From positions 1 to 24,604 of the forward strand of contig JAZDOL010000034.1 in NCBI GenBank assembly GCA_043798775.1: a DNA stretch of 24,604 nt. The letters are read 5' to 3'. A program made the translations under genes and the position numbers. The stretch is from CAZUEG01 sp043798775. GTDB lineage: Bacteria > Patescibacteriota > Minisyncoccia > Minisyncoccales > GWA2-46-15. Of this stretch, positions 15,678 to 22,479 are shown piece by piece. How positions within the stretch are numbered: the stretch's first letter is position 1; each line of letters begins with the position of its first letter. Below the pieces are notes generated by a model that was not told the origin of the DNA, made no database searches, and saw only the letters and a list, made by a program, of their open reading frames with translations.

Positions 15678-16304
15678 CTATTTTAGTTTTTCAATCTCTT
15701 TTTTTATCTTCTCAATTACTTCGGGATTATGAATTACCTTATTCTTGCCCTCGGTCATTGAAATAATATAAAATACCTTTCCGCCGTATTTTGCGGTAAA
15801 TTTTTCATGCGTTTGTTTCTGTTGCTCTCTCTCGTTAATTATTTGCGTAATATATTCAAAGCCCGCAGGCTTTATTTGAAGACCGATATATTTTTCGTGA
15901 ATTTTAATAAAATAATCAACATTATATCCTCTATCCCATTTGTCGGGAGCGGGTTCGATTTTAACTTCAAGAATTTTTTCAAGCTGTCCGTAAATTGTTT
16001 GAATCTCTGACTGATAACCATCAAAAGTTCTATTTATTACCAAATTATATATGAAATCTATACAATCTTCTTCGGTAACATCTTCTATTTCAGCCTTACA
16101 AATATCAGTGACCTTAATAAATAAAGTTTTCCCGAGTTGTTCGAGATGCTGTTTCGAATAGGCCTTGTCTAAATAAAATTTTTCCCACTCGTTTAATGTC
16201 TTTGGGGCGCATTTTCTAATTAACTCTGCAACGGGACCAACTTTACTTTTTCGTGTTAGTCCCCATCGCATATTCGCTTGATTCAATATCCATTCTTTTG
16301 CCAT
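15678..16304 (-). CDS. MjaI-family type II restriction endonuclease
   Basis: A 208-residue protein that I recognise as an MjaI-type endonuclease. Family features are KEWILNQANMRWGL (3-16), KVGPVAELIRKCAPKTLNEW (21-40), EEDCIDFIYNLVINRTFDGY (78-97), IQTIYGQL, and APDKWDRGYNVDYFI followed by KYIGLQIKP. The last part is the nuclease core: Asp130, then Gln143-x-Lys145, a PD-(D/E)XK variant with Gln in place of Glu. MjaI itself cuts at CTAG; whether this homologue has the same target is inferred. The start ATG lies 1 nt after the stop of the methyltransferase (TAATATG), so the two are translated together, with the protective enzyme made first. The AT-rich base composition differs from valS and suggests horizontal transfer. 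Confidence 0.85.
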   Translation of the reverse strand: MAKEWILNQANMRWGLTRKSKVGPVAELIRKCAPKTLNEWEKFYLDKAYSKQHLEQLGKTLFIKVTDICKAEIEDVTEEDCIDFIYNLVINRTFDGYQSEIQTIYGQLEKILEVKIEPAPDKWDRGYNVDYFIKIHEKYIGLQIKPAGFEYITQIINEREQQKQTHEKFTAKYGGKVFYIISMTEGKNKVIHNPEVIEKIKKEIEKLK

Positions 16305-16305
16305 A

Positions 16306-17589
16306 TTATTTTGTTAGATTTAAAAATTTTATTTTGTATTTATAATCAAAGCTATTGTCGACATCGACAAGTTGATTTTTTATCAAATGAGCATTTATAA
16401 ATGTTTTATTTTTTAAGTACAGATAGCAAAGCAGATTGTTTTCTTGATCATATTTTAGTGAATCAAACCTCATAAAAACTCTCTGGTTTTTTAATTTTGC
16501 TTGTAAAAATTCAATAGCGTCATCAATTTTATCTTTATTAACTTTTACCCCAATCAACCTTACCAACAGATCGTTATTTAATAACAACTTTTCTGGACTT
16601 ACAATTTCTTTAACAGAATATGTATCTATTGCTTCGTTTTTCGTTGAATCAATTTTTGATCCAAATTGTAATTTTTTCGGATCAATTTTCCGGTCAAACT
16701 TTATTGTATCTTTAAAAATATACGGCAATTCAGATATATCTTTTGCGTAATTGATATTATGTTGTTTTTGATCGATAAATTCAAATGCGACATTTTTAAA
16801 CAAATCGTCTTTGGTTGCCCCGATTTTTTCTTTTATTGTAGGTAAATAATTATTATTGATCTCGTATCCAGCTGAATTGCGATTTAAATTTATTGCCGCA
16901 AGCGTTGTGGTGCCGCTTCCTAAGAATGGGTCCAATACATTATCGCCAACAAAGCTAAACATTTTAATAAGTCGCATGGGTAATTCTTCGGGAAACATTG
17001 CCAAATGTTTATCTTGTCTTGCACCATTAAAATTCCAATGGCCATTAAAATACTGGTTCCATTCATCTTTTGACATTTTTGACTCTTCTTTTATTTCTTT
17101 TGATACAAAAGGAGAAACGCCCAATTTCTTGAAAATCAATATAAATTCATAATCCAACTTAATAATTCCATTTCTAGGATAAGGAAAACTTCCCATTATG
17201 GTCGCGCCGCCGGTAGTATTCATTGTCGTTGCTTTCTGCCAAATAATAGCCCCCATATAATCAAAGCCGATAGTTTCACAAAATTTAATTATTTCTGTTC
17301 TAATCGGAATAATTTTATATCTACCATAATAAACTGACCTCGCAAATTGATCACCTATATTTACACAAAGACGACAACCGTCATGTAATGTCCTAAAACA
17401 TTCTTTCCAAACCAAATTCAGGTTATTAATATAATTTTCGTAACTATCATTGAAGCCAATCTGGTCTAACGAGCCATAATCTTTTAATTGCCAATAGGGC
17501 GGTGAAGTAATCACAAGATGAACAGAATTATTTTTTAATTCCGCCATATTTCTGGAATCACCCATTATAACCCTGTGATTAGTTTTCAT
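16306..17589 (-). CDS. Type II DNA methyltransferase with SNase-like C-terminal domain
   Basis: A 427-residue DNA amino-methyltransferase that protects the host from the adjacent endonuclease. The catalytic motif TSPPYW (28-33) precedes the SAM-binding motif DPFLGSGTT (220-228), a beta-class order. SPPY favours N4-cytosine methylation, although N6-adenine is possible. Residues about 335-427 are an extra domain (LLVRLIGVKV, RVFMRFDSLKYD, LLCYLYLKNKTFINAHLIKN) that follows the staphylococcal-nuclease OB-fold pattern. Of the SNase catalytic residues, only the first Arg seems kept. The Asp/Glu of the DxPE region and the second Arg (GR-LAY) are replaced by KVNKDK and NN-LLCY, so it is probably a binding module and not a nuclease. 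The gene is AT-rich and lies downstream of a tRNA-Pro on the same strand. Confidence 0.88.
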   Translation of the reverse strand: MKTNHRVIMGDSRNMAELKNNSVHLVITSPPYWQLKDYGSLDQIGFNDSYENYINNLNLVWKECFRTLHDGCRLCVNIGDQFARSVYYGRYKIIPIRTEIIKFCETIGFDYMGAIIWQKATTMNTTGGATIMGSFPYPRNGIIKLDYEFILIFKKLGVSPFVSKEIKEESKMSKDEWNQYFNGHWNFNGARQDKHLAMFPEELPMRLIKMFSFVGDNVLDPFLGSGTTTLAAINLNRNSAGYEINNNYLPTIKEKIGATKDDLFKNVAFEFIDQKQHNINYAKDISELPYIFKDTIKFDRKIDPKKLQFGSKIDSTKNEAIDTYSVKEIVSPEKLLLNNDLLVRLIGVKVNKDKIDDAIEFLQAKLKNQRVFMRFDSLKYDQENNLLCYLYLKNKTFINAHLIKNQLVDVDNSFDYKYKIKFLNLTK

Positions 17590-17635
17590 ATTATCTATTT
17601 TATTAAATCATCAACAGCAACACTAAGTGCCTTAG

Positions 17636-17756
17636 TCAAGACTACGGCGGACCACAGGTCGCCTTCGTCAAGACTACGGCGGGCCACAAGTCGCCTCCGC
17701 TAAAAGCTACGGCGGACCACAGGTATCCTTCGCTCTTCGAGCTACGGACTACCAAG
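17636..17756. repeat. Degenerate tandem repeat, 32-33 nt, nearly four units
   Basis: Units lie at 17636-17667, 17668-17699, 17700-17732 and a shorter one from 17733 that runs into the tRNA-Pro gene. The shared core is gctacggcggaccacaggt or close variants, followed by cgccttcg. Units 1 and 2 are the most alike. No unique spacers separate the units, so this is not a CRISPR array. Short GC arms within each unit could form hairpins. Together with 17590-17635 (AT-rich methyltransferase leader) it fills the gap between the methyltransferase and tRNA-Pro. Confidence 0.85.
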
Positions 17757-17827
17757 TCGGAGAGCCGAGAATCGGACTCGGGCCTCATGCTCCCAAAGCA
17801 TGCATACTACCACTATACTACTCTCCG
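17757..17827 (-). tRNA. tRNA-Pro, anticodon UGG
   Basis: A 71-nt tRNA on the minus strand. The acceptor is CGGAGAG with CTCTCCG, so position 1-72 is C-G and the discriminator is A, as in bacterial proline tRNAs. The anticodon stem CATGC/GCATG closes the loop TTTGGGA, with anticodon TGG. The D loop contains GG. The T stem CCGAG/CTCGG is intact, but its loop reads TCCGATT, with C where the near-universal U55 (pseudouridine) should be. CCA is not encoded (the sequence continues CTT). The 4-nt variable region AGGC is short but acceptable. Confidence 0.9.
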
Positions 17828-18042
17828 AAACTTCTAATTGGGCAGAGAATATGCGTACTACCGAATATACGGCGTCCCGTATAATACACATCGAGAACAC
17901 ACACTAAGTAAGTTCGAATTCAGATTTTTAATAGTATCGTTATTTTAAGCGAGGGTCAAACTTAAACGGCAGAATGAGTAACCGAAAATATGACATTTTC
18001 ATAATATAAATTTGTTGTGTTCAATTGATATTTGAAAAATGA
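17828..18042. other. Intergenic region between tRNA-Pro and the histidine kinase
   Basis: No gene is visible. It contains a 7-bp hairpin (tatacgg 17866-17872 with ccgtata 17877-17883). It also holds a partial copy of the middle of the tRNA-Pro gene at 17851-17870 (atgcgtactaccgaatatac, against atgcatactaccactatac within the tRNA). TATAAT occurs at 17880-17885 on the plus strand without a good -35 box. The remainder is AT-rich with nothing recognisable. Confidence 0.5.
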
Positions 18043-18056
18043 TATACTGTATGTAA
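18041..18056 (+). promoter_or_regulatory. Extended -10 promoter of the histidine kinase, possibly giving a leaderless mRNA
   Basis: TATACT (18043-18048) is preceded by TGA, an extended -10 element. No convincing -35 box is present. Transcription would be expected to begin around 18055-18056, which coincides with the ATG at 18056. Confidence 0.5.
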
Positions 18057-19021
18057 TGGTAAAAATGAAAACTATTAACCAGCTGGATATTATTGGCCAT
18101 TGTCGGCGTTACGGATTGACGCTTTGGCAGTGCCCGCAATTTCTGTTTCTGATAATGGGTTTATTTGTCATCTTTGTGGCAGTTGCCAGCTATATCATCG
18201 GAACGCAGTTTATCGAAGAACCGGAGATCGTCGCCTTTGTCGTCTTGATTCTAAGCGCCGTTCTTTTTACATTGGCCGTTTTGATTGTTAGGAGCTTCGA
18301 GCGGTTGGCCGAGGCAAGCCGGATGAAGACAGAATTCGTCAGTATTGTTTCCCATCAGTTAAGAGCGCCATTATCTAATATGAAGTGGGCGATGGAGTAT
18401 ATATTTTCCGGACGACTAGGCAAGGTTGAAGCCCAACAGATTACCTACCTCAAGATCATTAAAGAAAACAACGATCGGATGCGAGAGTTGGTAGAAGACC
18501 TTCTGATGGTCTCTCGGATTGAACAGAATCGTTTACCGCAAGACAAGCAAGAATTTTCCTTAAGAGAAATGATCGAAAAAAAAGTAGCGCTTCTGTCGCC
18601 ATATCTCAGGGCGACGAATACAAAAATAGAAACAAGCTTCAGCGTCGATGGGGGTTTGGTGTTTAGCGATCCATCGCAGGTAGGAATTATTCTGGATAAC
18701 CTGATAGATAACGCGATTCGTTATTCAGAGGATAAGGGAAGTGTTGGGATTAAAACTGAAACTAAAGATAATTTTGTATATTGCGAAATAAAAGACGACG
18801 GCGTCGGGATTCCCGTTGCCGACCAACGATATATTTTTGAAAAGTTTTTTCGTTCAGAAAATGCTTTGAAAAAAGAAACCCAGGGGTCTGGTTTGGGTCT
18901 TTATATCGCTAAGGCGATTGTCGAACGGGCTGGCGGAAAAATTGGCTTTTCTTCACAAGAAGAACAAGGATCGGTATTTTGGTTTACGATTCCTATCTAT
19001 AAACAGGACAAAAAATCTTAA
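18056..19021 (+). CDS. Membrane sensor histidine kinase
   Basis: A 321-residue sensor kinase that autophosphorylates on His and passes phosphate to a response regulator. Two membrane helices lie at about 29-49 and 57-77 with only a short loop between them, so there is almost no outer sensor domain. The H-box is SHQLRAPL (99-106, phosphorylated His100). The ATP-binding domain shows NLIDNAIRYS (N-box), DDGVGIP (G1), FEKFF (F-box) and GSGLGLYIAK (G2), all intact. A TTG at 18032 would add 8 residues, but it lies upstream of the apparent -10 box. The ATG at 18056 is preferred, and 18065 is also possible. A receiver-only regulator follows, then the pilus genes, so the pair may control pilus expression or activity (inference). 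Confidence 0.9.
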   Translation: MVKMKTINQLDIIGHCRRYGLTLWQCPQFLFLIMGLFVIFVAVASYIIGTQFIEEPEIVAFVVLILSAVLFTLAVLIVRSFERLAEASRMKTEFVSIVSHQLRAPLSNMKWAMEYIFSGRLGKVEAQQITYLKIIKENNDRMRELVEDLLMVSRIEQNRLPQDKQEFSLREMIEKKVALLSPYLRATNTKIETSFSVDGGLVFSDPSQVGIILDNLIDNAIRYSEDKGSVGIKTETKDNFVYCEIKDDGVGIPVADQRYIFEKFFRSENALKKETQGSGLGLYIAKAIVERAGGKIGFSSQEEQGSVFWFTIPIYKQDKKS

Positions 19022-19082
19022 ATAATTCTTTGGATAATCCAACATATTAGTTATCGCGTCAATGTTAATTAAGTATACAAAC

Positions 19083-19451
19083 ATGAAAAAAATACTGCTC
19101 ATAGAAGACGAATCAGCATTACAGAAGACCCTAGGCGAATATCTGCGTCAAGAGGGATATGACATTGTTTCCGCCCTCGATGGGGAGAAGGGAATAGAAT
19201 TGGCGAAAGCAACAAGCCCCGACCTGATCCTTCTTGACCTAATCCTTCCAAAAGTTAATGGATTCGAGGTTATTAAAGAACTAAAAGATGACGAGAAAAC
19301 ACAACGAATTCCAATTATTATTCTGACGAATTTGGAAGAGATGAAAGATATTAATCAGGCCATTGAACTAGGAGCGACAACATATCTTGTAAAGGCGCGA
19401 TATTCTCTGGAAGAAGTTGCTATCAAGATAAAAGATATAATAAATAAATAA
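19083..19451 (+). CDS. Receiver-only response regulator
   Basis: A 122-residue CheY-like receiver domain with no output domain. The acidic pocket is in LLIEDE (Asp9, Glu10), the phosphorylated Asp is Asp52 in LILLDLILPKVNG, the switch Thr is Thr82 in IILTN, and the conserved Lys is Lys104 in YLVKAR. It is probably the partner of the kinase 61 nt upstream. Without a DNA-binding domain it should act by protein contact, like CheY or PilG-type regulators, possibly on the type IV pilus machinery encoded next. An ATG at 19062 would add seven residues, but the fold begins at MKKILLIEDE, so 19083 is chosen. Confidence 0.9.
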   Translation: MKKILLIEDESALQKTLGEYLRQEGYDIVSALDGEKGIELAKATSPDLILLDLILPKVNGFEVIKELKDDEKTQRIPIIILTNLEEMKDINQAIELGATTYLVKARYSLEEVAIKIKDIINK

Positions 19452-19458
19452 TAGTCCT

Positions 19459-19475
19459 GTCTGCGGCGGGCAGAC
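19459..19475 (+). promoter_or_regulatory. Short GC hairpin in the pilB leader
   Basis: gtctgc (19459-19464) pairs with gcagac (19470-19475) across a 5-nt GGCGG loop, 10 nt before the pilB ATG and 7 nt after the regulator stop. No T-run follows, so it is not a standard terminator. It could affect translation or mRNA processing between the two genes. Confidence 0.45.
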
Positions 19476-19485
19476 GATAGAAAAA

Positions 19486-21258
19486 ATGAAAGTAGAGCCA
19501 CAACAATTAAGAGCATTTCTCTTGGATGCCGGGATGATAACCGTGGAACAGTTTAATGGCGTCGAAAAAAAAGCGGCAAAAAGCGGCGCGAACATCAGCG
19601 ATGTTTTAGTCGCCGACAAATTGATTACCAAGGAGGAGTTGATAAAACTTGAAGCGTATATTTTAGGTATTCCGTTTGTGGATCTTGAAAAAGAAATAAT
19701 TTCTGGAGAGATATTAAAAATGATTCCCGAACCAATCGCCAGAAATCACAACATTGTTGCTTTTCGGAAAAACGGTCAGGATTTAGAGGTAGCGATGCTT
19801 GATCCCGAGGACTTAAGGACGATCGAGTTTATTAAAAAAACTGCCGGCTTAAGGATACTGCCACGACTCACAACGCCAGACGGCATCAAGCAGGTATTAA
19901 GACAATATCAAAAAACACTAGAGGTTGAATTTGGAGAGATTATTTCTCAAGGGGCGAAAGATCTCGAAAAAACTGATGAGGCCAGTTTTCGACTCGGGAA
20001 GGAAGAAAAAGAAGAAGACGAGATTAAAAATTTATTAAAGGTCGCCGAAGAAATGCCGGTTATTAGAATTGTTGACACTTTATTGAAACACGCGATTCTT
20101 CAGCGAGCTTCGGATATTCATATCGAGCCGATGGAAAAAGAGGTTTTGGTAAGATATCGGATCGACGGGATTCTTCACGACGCAATGACCTTGCCTCGGC
20201 AAGCGGCAAATGGTATCGTTGCCCGGATAAAAGTTCTTTCGGACCTAAAGCTTGATGAACATCGCTTACCGCAAGATGGTCGTTTTAAAATTGAGAGTGA
20301 AGATTATAAATATTCTATTCGGGTATCAGTGCTCCCCATCTTTGATGGGGAAAAAATCGTTATGCGTCTTTTATCGGAAGACTCTAAGGCGTTAACAATG
20401 GAAAATCTTGGTTTTTGCGGTTCGGCTTTAGAATGGATCGAAGAAAGTTTGCGAAAACCGGTAGGGATGATTCTTGTTACCGGTCCGACTGGTTCCGGGA
20501 AAACAACCACCCTTTATACGATGATGGATATATTAAATGTTCCTCAAGTCAATATTTCCACCGTCGAGGATCCCGTTGAATACCGAATGCCACGGATTAA
20601 CCAAACACAAATCAATACAAAGATTGGAATGACGTTTGCTAATGGTCTAAGATCGCTTTTAAGGCAAGATCCGGATATCATTATGGTGGGGGAAATTCGC
20701 GACAAGGAAACGGCCAGTTTGGCAATTAACGCGGCTCTAACCGGTCATTTGGTTCTTTCTACTCTCCATACCAACGACGCCGCCGGGTCAATTCCACGAT
20801 TAATCGATATGGGAGTGGAGCCATTTTTAATCTCTTCAACTTTGGAACTGATAATTGCCCAAAGATTGGTTCGGCGTCTGTGTAAAGAGAGAGAGCCCTA
20901 CCGCCTTAAAGACGCGGAAATTAAGGATTTGGAAAAATATTGCGATCTCGAGAAGATAACGGCTATTTTGAAAGAAGATAAGATTATCAACCCAAAGGAT
21001 TCAATCAAGGATATCGAATTTTTTCGTCCGAAAATAACCGTTGAAAGTTCCGAAGGATATAGTGGCCGGATGGGATTATATGAAGTGATTAAGGTGACGG
21101 AAACAATAAAGGAAATGATTATTAAAAACGAAACCGCCGATCGAATCCAAGAGCAAGCAATAAAGGAAGGGATGCGGACGATGATGGAAGACGGCTTTAT
21201 TAAGGCCGCTCAAGGAATAACCTCAATCGAAGAAATTTTAAGGGTAATCGTTGAGTAA
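19486..21258 (+). CDS. pilB: Type IV pilus assembly ATPase PilB (GspE family)
   Basis: A 590-residue hexameric ATPase that powers pilus extension from the cytoplasm. Residues about 1-150 are the MshEN-type N-terminal domain seen in PilB/GspE and absent from PilT. The ATPase core shows the Walker A motif GPTGSGKTT (333-341), the Asp box STVEDPVEYRMP (358-369), Walker B region DPDIIMVGEIRD (395-406) and the His box LVLSTLHTN (422-430). The usual C-terminal zinc tetracysteine is degraded: only Cys466 (RRLCKE) remains of the first pair, and the second pair is replaced by ITVESSEGYSGRMGLYEV. pilC follows 6 nt later. Start 19486 is the first ATG that fits the N-terminal domain. Confidence 0.93.
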   Translation: MKVEPQQLRAFLLDAGMITVEQFNGVEKKAAKSGANISDVLVADKLITKEELIKLEAYILGIPFVDLEKEIISGEILKMIPEPIARNHNIVAFRKNGQDLEVAMLDPEDLRTIEFIKKTAGLRILPRLTTPDGIKQVLRQYQKTLEVEFGEIISQGAKDLEKTDEASFRLGKEEKEEDEIKNLLKVAEEMPVIRIVDTLLKHAILQRASDIHIEPMEKEVLVRYRIDGILHDAMTLPRQAANGIVARIKVLSDLKLDEHRLPQDGRFKIESEDYKYSIRVSVLPIFDGEKIVMRLLSEDSKALTMENLGFCGSALEWIEESLRKPVGMILVTGPTGSGKTTTLYTMMDILNVPQVNISTVEDPVEYRMPRINQTQINTKIGMTFANGLRSLLRQDPDIIMVGEIRDKETASLAINAALTGHLVLSTLHTNDAAGSIPRLIDMGVEPFLISSTLELIIAQRLVRRLCKEREPYRLKDAEIKDLEKYCDLEKITAILKEDKIINPKDSIKDIEFFRPKITVESSEGYSGRMGLYEVIKVTETIKEMIIKNETADRIQEQAIKEGMRTMMEDGFIKAAQGITSIEEILRVIVE

Positions 21259-21264
21259 TAACCA

Positions 21265-22479
21265 ATGCCAAAATACAAATACAACGCGGTATCTTTGAGT
21301 GGAGAAACAAAATCGGGAAACCTTGACGCCAGAGATGAAGCTGATTTGGCGCGATTGTTAAAACAAGAAGGGCATATTCTTATTTCCGCCGAATCGGAAG
21401 ACGACGCCAATAAAAAGCATAATATTTTTAATATCCAAATTCTTTCAAGGGTGTCGCTTGCGGAAAAAATGATGATTACAAGGAATTTGCAAGTGATGGT
21501 TAAGGCGGGAATTTCTTTGCCAAGGGCGTTATCAATTCTCTCTATGCAAAGCAGAAATAACGCGCTGAAAGATGCCCTAAAAGACATTGGCGACGAAATT
21601 AGCCGTGGACAATCTTTCTTTTCCGCGCTTTCTAAGTACCCTCAATATTTTTCGCCATTGTTTGTAAATATGATTAGAGTTGGCGAGGAATCGGGTACGT
21701 TGGACGAGGTATTAAGTAATCTGACTCACCAAATGGATAGGGAAAACGACCTACGGTCAAAAATAATCGGCGCGTTAATTTATCCGATCGTTGTAATTTC
21801 CGCAATGCTCGGAATTGGGGTAATAATGTTGATCGTCGTTGTTCCGAAATTGTCAGAAACATTTAAAGAACTCAATGTTCCTCTTCCGGCATCCACTCAA
21901 GCGATTGTTGCGGTGGGAACATTTTTGGCAAATCAGTGGTATTTGGCATTAATTTTAATTGTGACAGTCGTTATAATTATTCGCCAAGCGCTTAAGACCA
22001 AAAATGGAAAAAAGATCGGTGATGCGTTAATTCTGAAAATGCCGATTGTGTCGAATATTGTTTCTGGGACAAACGCCGCGTATTTCACAAGAACCCTTGG
22101 TTCGTTAATTTCTGCCGGCGTGCCAATTGTCGAAAGTTTACACATCATCTCCGGGGCAATGGGTAATATTCATTTCGAAACGGCAATCATAGAGACCGCG
22201 GACAAGGTTAGCAAGGGAATAAGATTATCGGATTCAATGCAACCTTATCAAGTGTTTCCGATTATGGTTCGCCAGATGATCGAGGTTGGCGAAGAAACCG
22301 GACAGACATCTGATATTTTAGGCAAACTTGCCGATTACTACGAAGAAGAGGTGATAAATTATACGAAAAATTTATCGGCTCTAATCGAACCGTTGTTAAT
22401 GCTTATTGTTGGCGGAGTTGTCGGTTTCTTCGCCATCTCGATGGTTCAACCAATGTATTCCATATTGCAAAATGTATGA
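21265..22479 (+). CDS. pilC: Type IV pilus inner-membrane platform protein PilC (GspF family)
   Basis: A 404-residue polytopic protein that anchors PilB and moves pilin subunits. It holds two T2SSF domains, at about 65-190 and 270-395. Each has the family pattern seen in ITRNLQVMVKAGISLPRALS and FTRTLGSLISAGVPIVESL, and each continues with a VGEESG or VGEETG motif. Three membrane segments are visible at about 167-190, 218-236 and 373-396. The N-terminal MPKYKYNAVSLSGETKSGNL is the usual start of the family. Its stop overlaps the next start (ATGA), so translation with the following prepilin-like gene is coupled. Confidence 0.93.
   Translation: MPKYKYNAVSLSGETKSGNLDARDEADLARLLKQEGHILISAESEDDANKKHNIFNIQILSRVSLAEKMMITRNLQVMVKAGISLPRALSILSMQSRNNALKDALKDIGDEISRGQSFFSALSKYPQYFSPLFVNMIRVGEESGTLDEVLSNLTHQMDRENDLRSKIIGALIYPIVVISAMLGIGVIMLIVVVPKLSETFKELNVPLPASTQAIVAVGTFLANQWYLALILIVTVVIIIRQALKTKNGKKIGDALILKMPIVSNIVSGTNAAYFTRTLGSLISAGVPIVESLHIISGAMGNIHFETAIIETADKVSKGIRLSDSMQPYQVFPIMVRQMIEVGEETGQTSDILGKLADYYEEEVINYTKNLSALIEPLLMLIVGGVVGFFAISMVQPMYSILQNV

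Noticed and set aside
17636..17756. Possible CRISPR array
   Set aside because: The repeats are contiguous and degenerate with no unique spacers, and no cas gene is nearby.
15524..17760. Integration of the R-M pair with an att repeat from tRNA-Pro
   Set aside because: No direct copy of the tRNA 3' end was found on the far side of the R-M genes, and no integrase is present.
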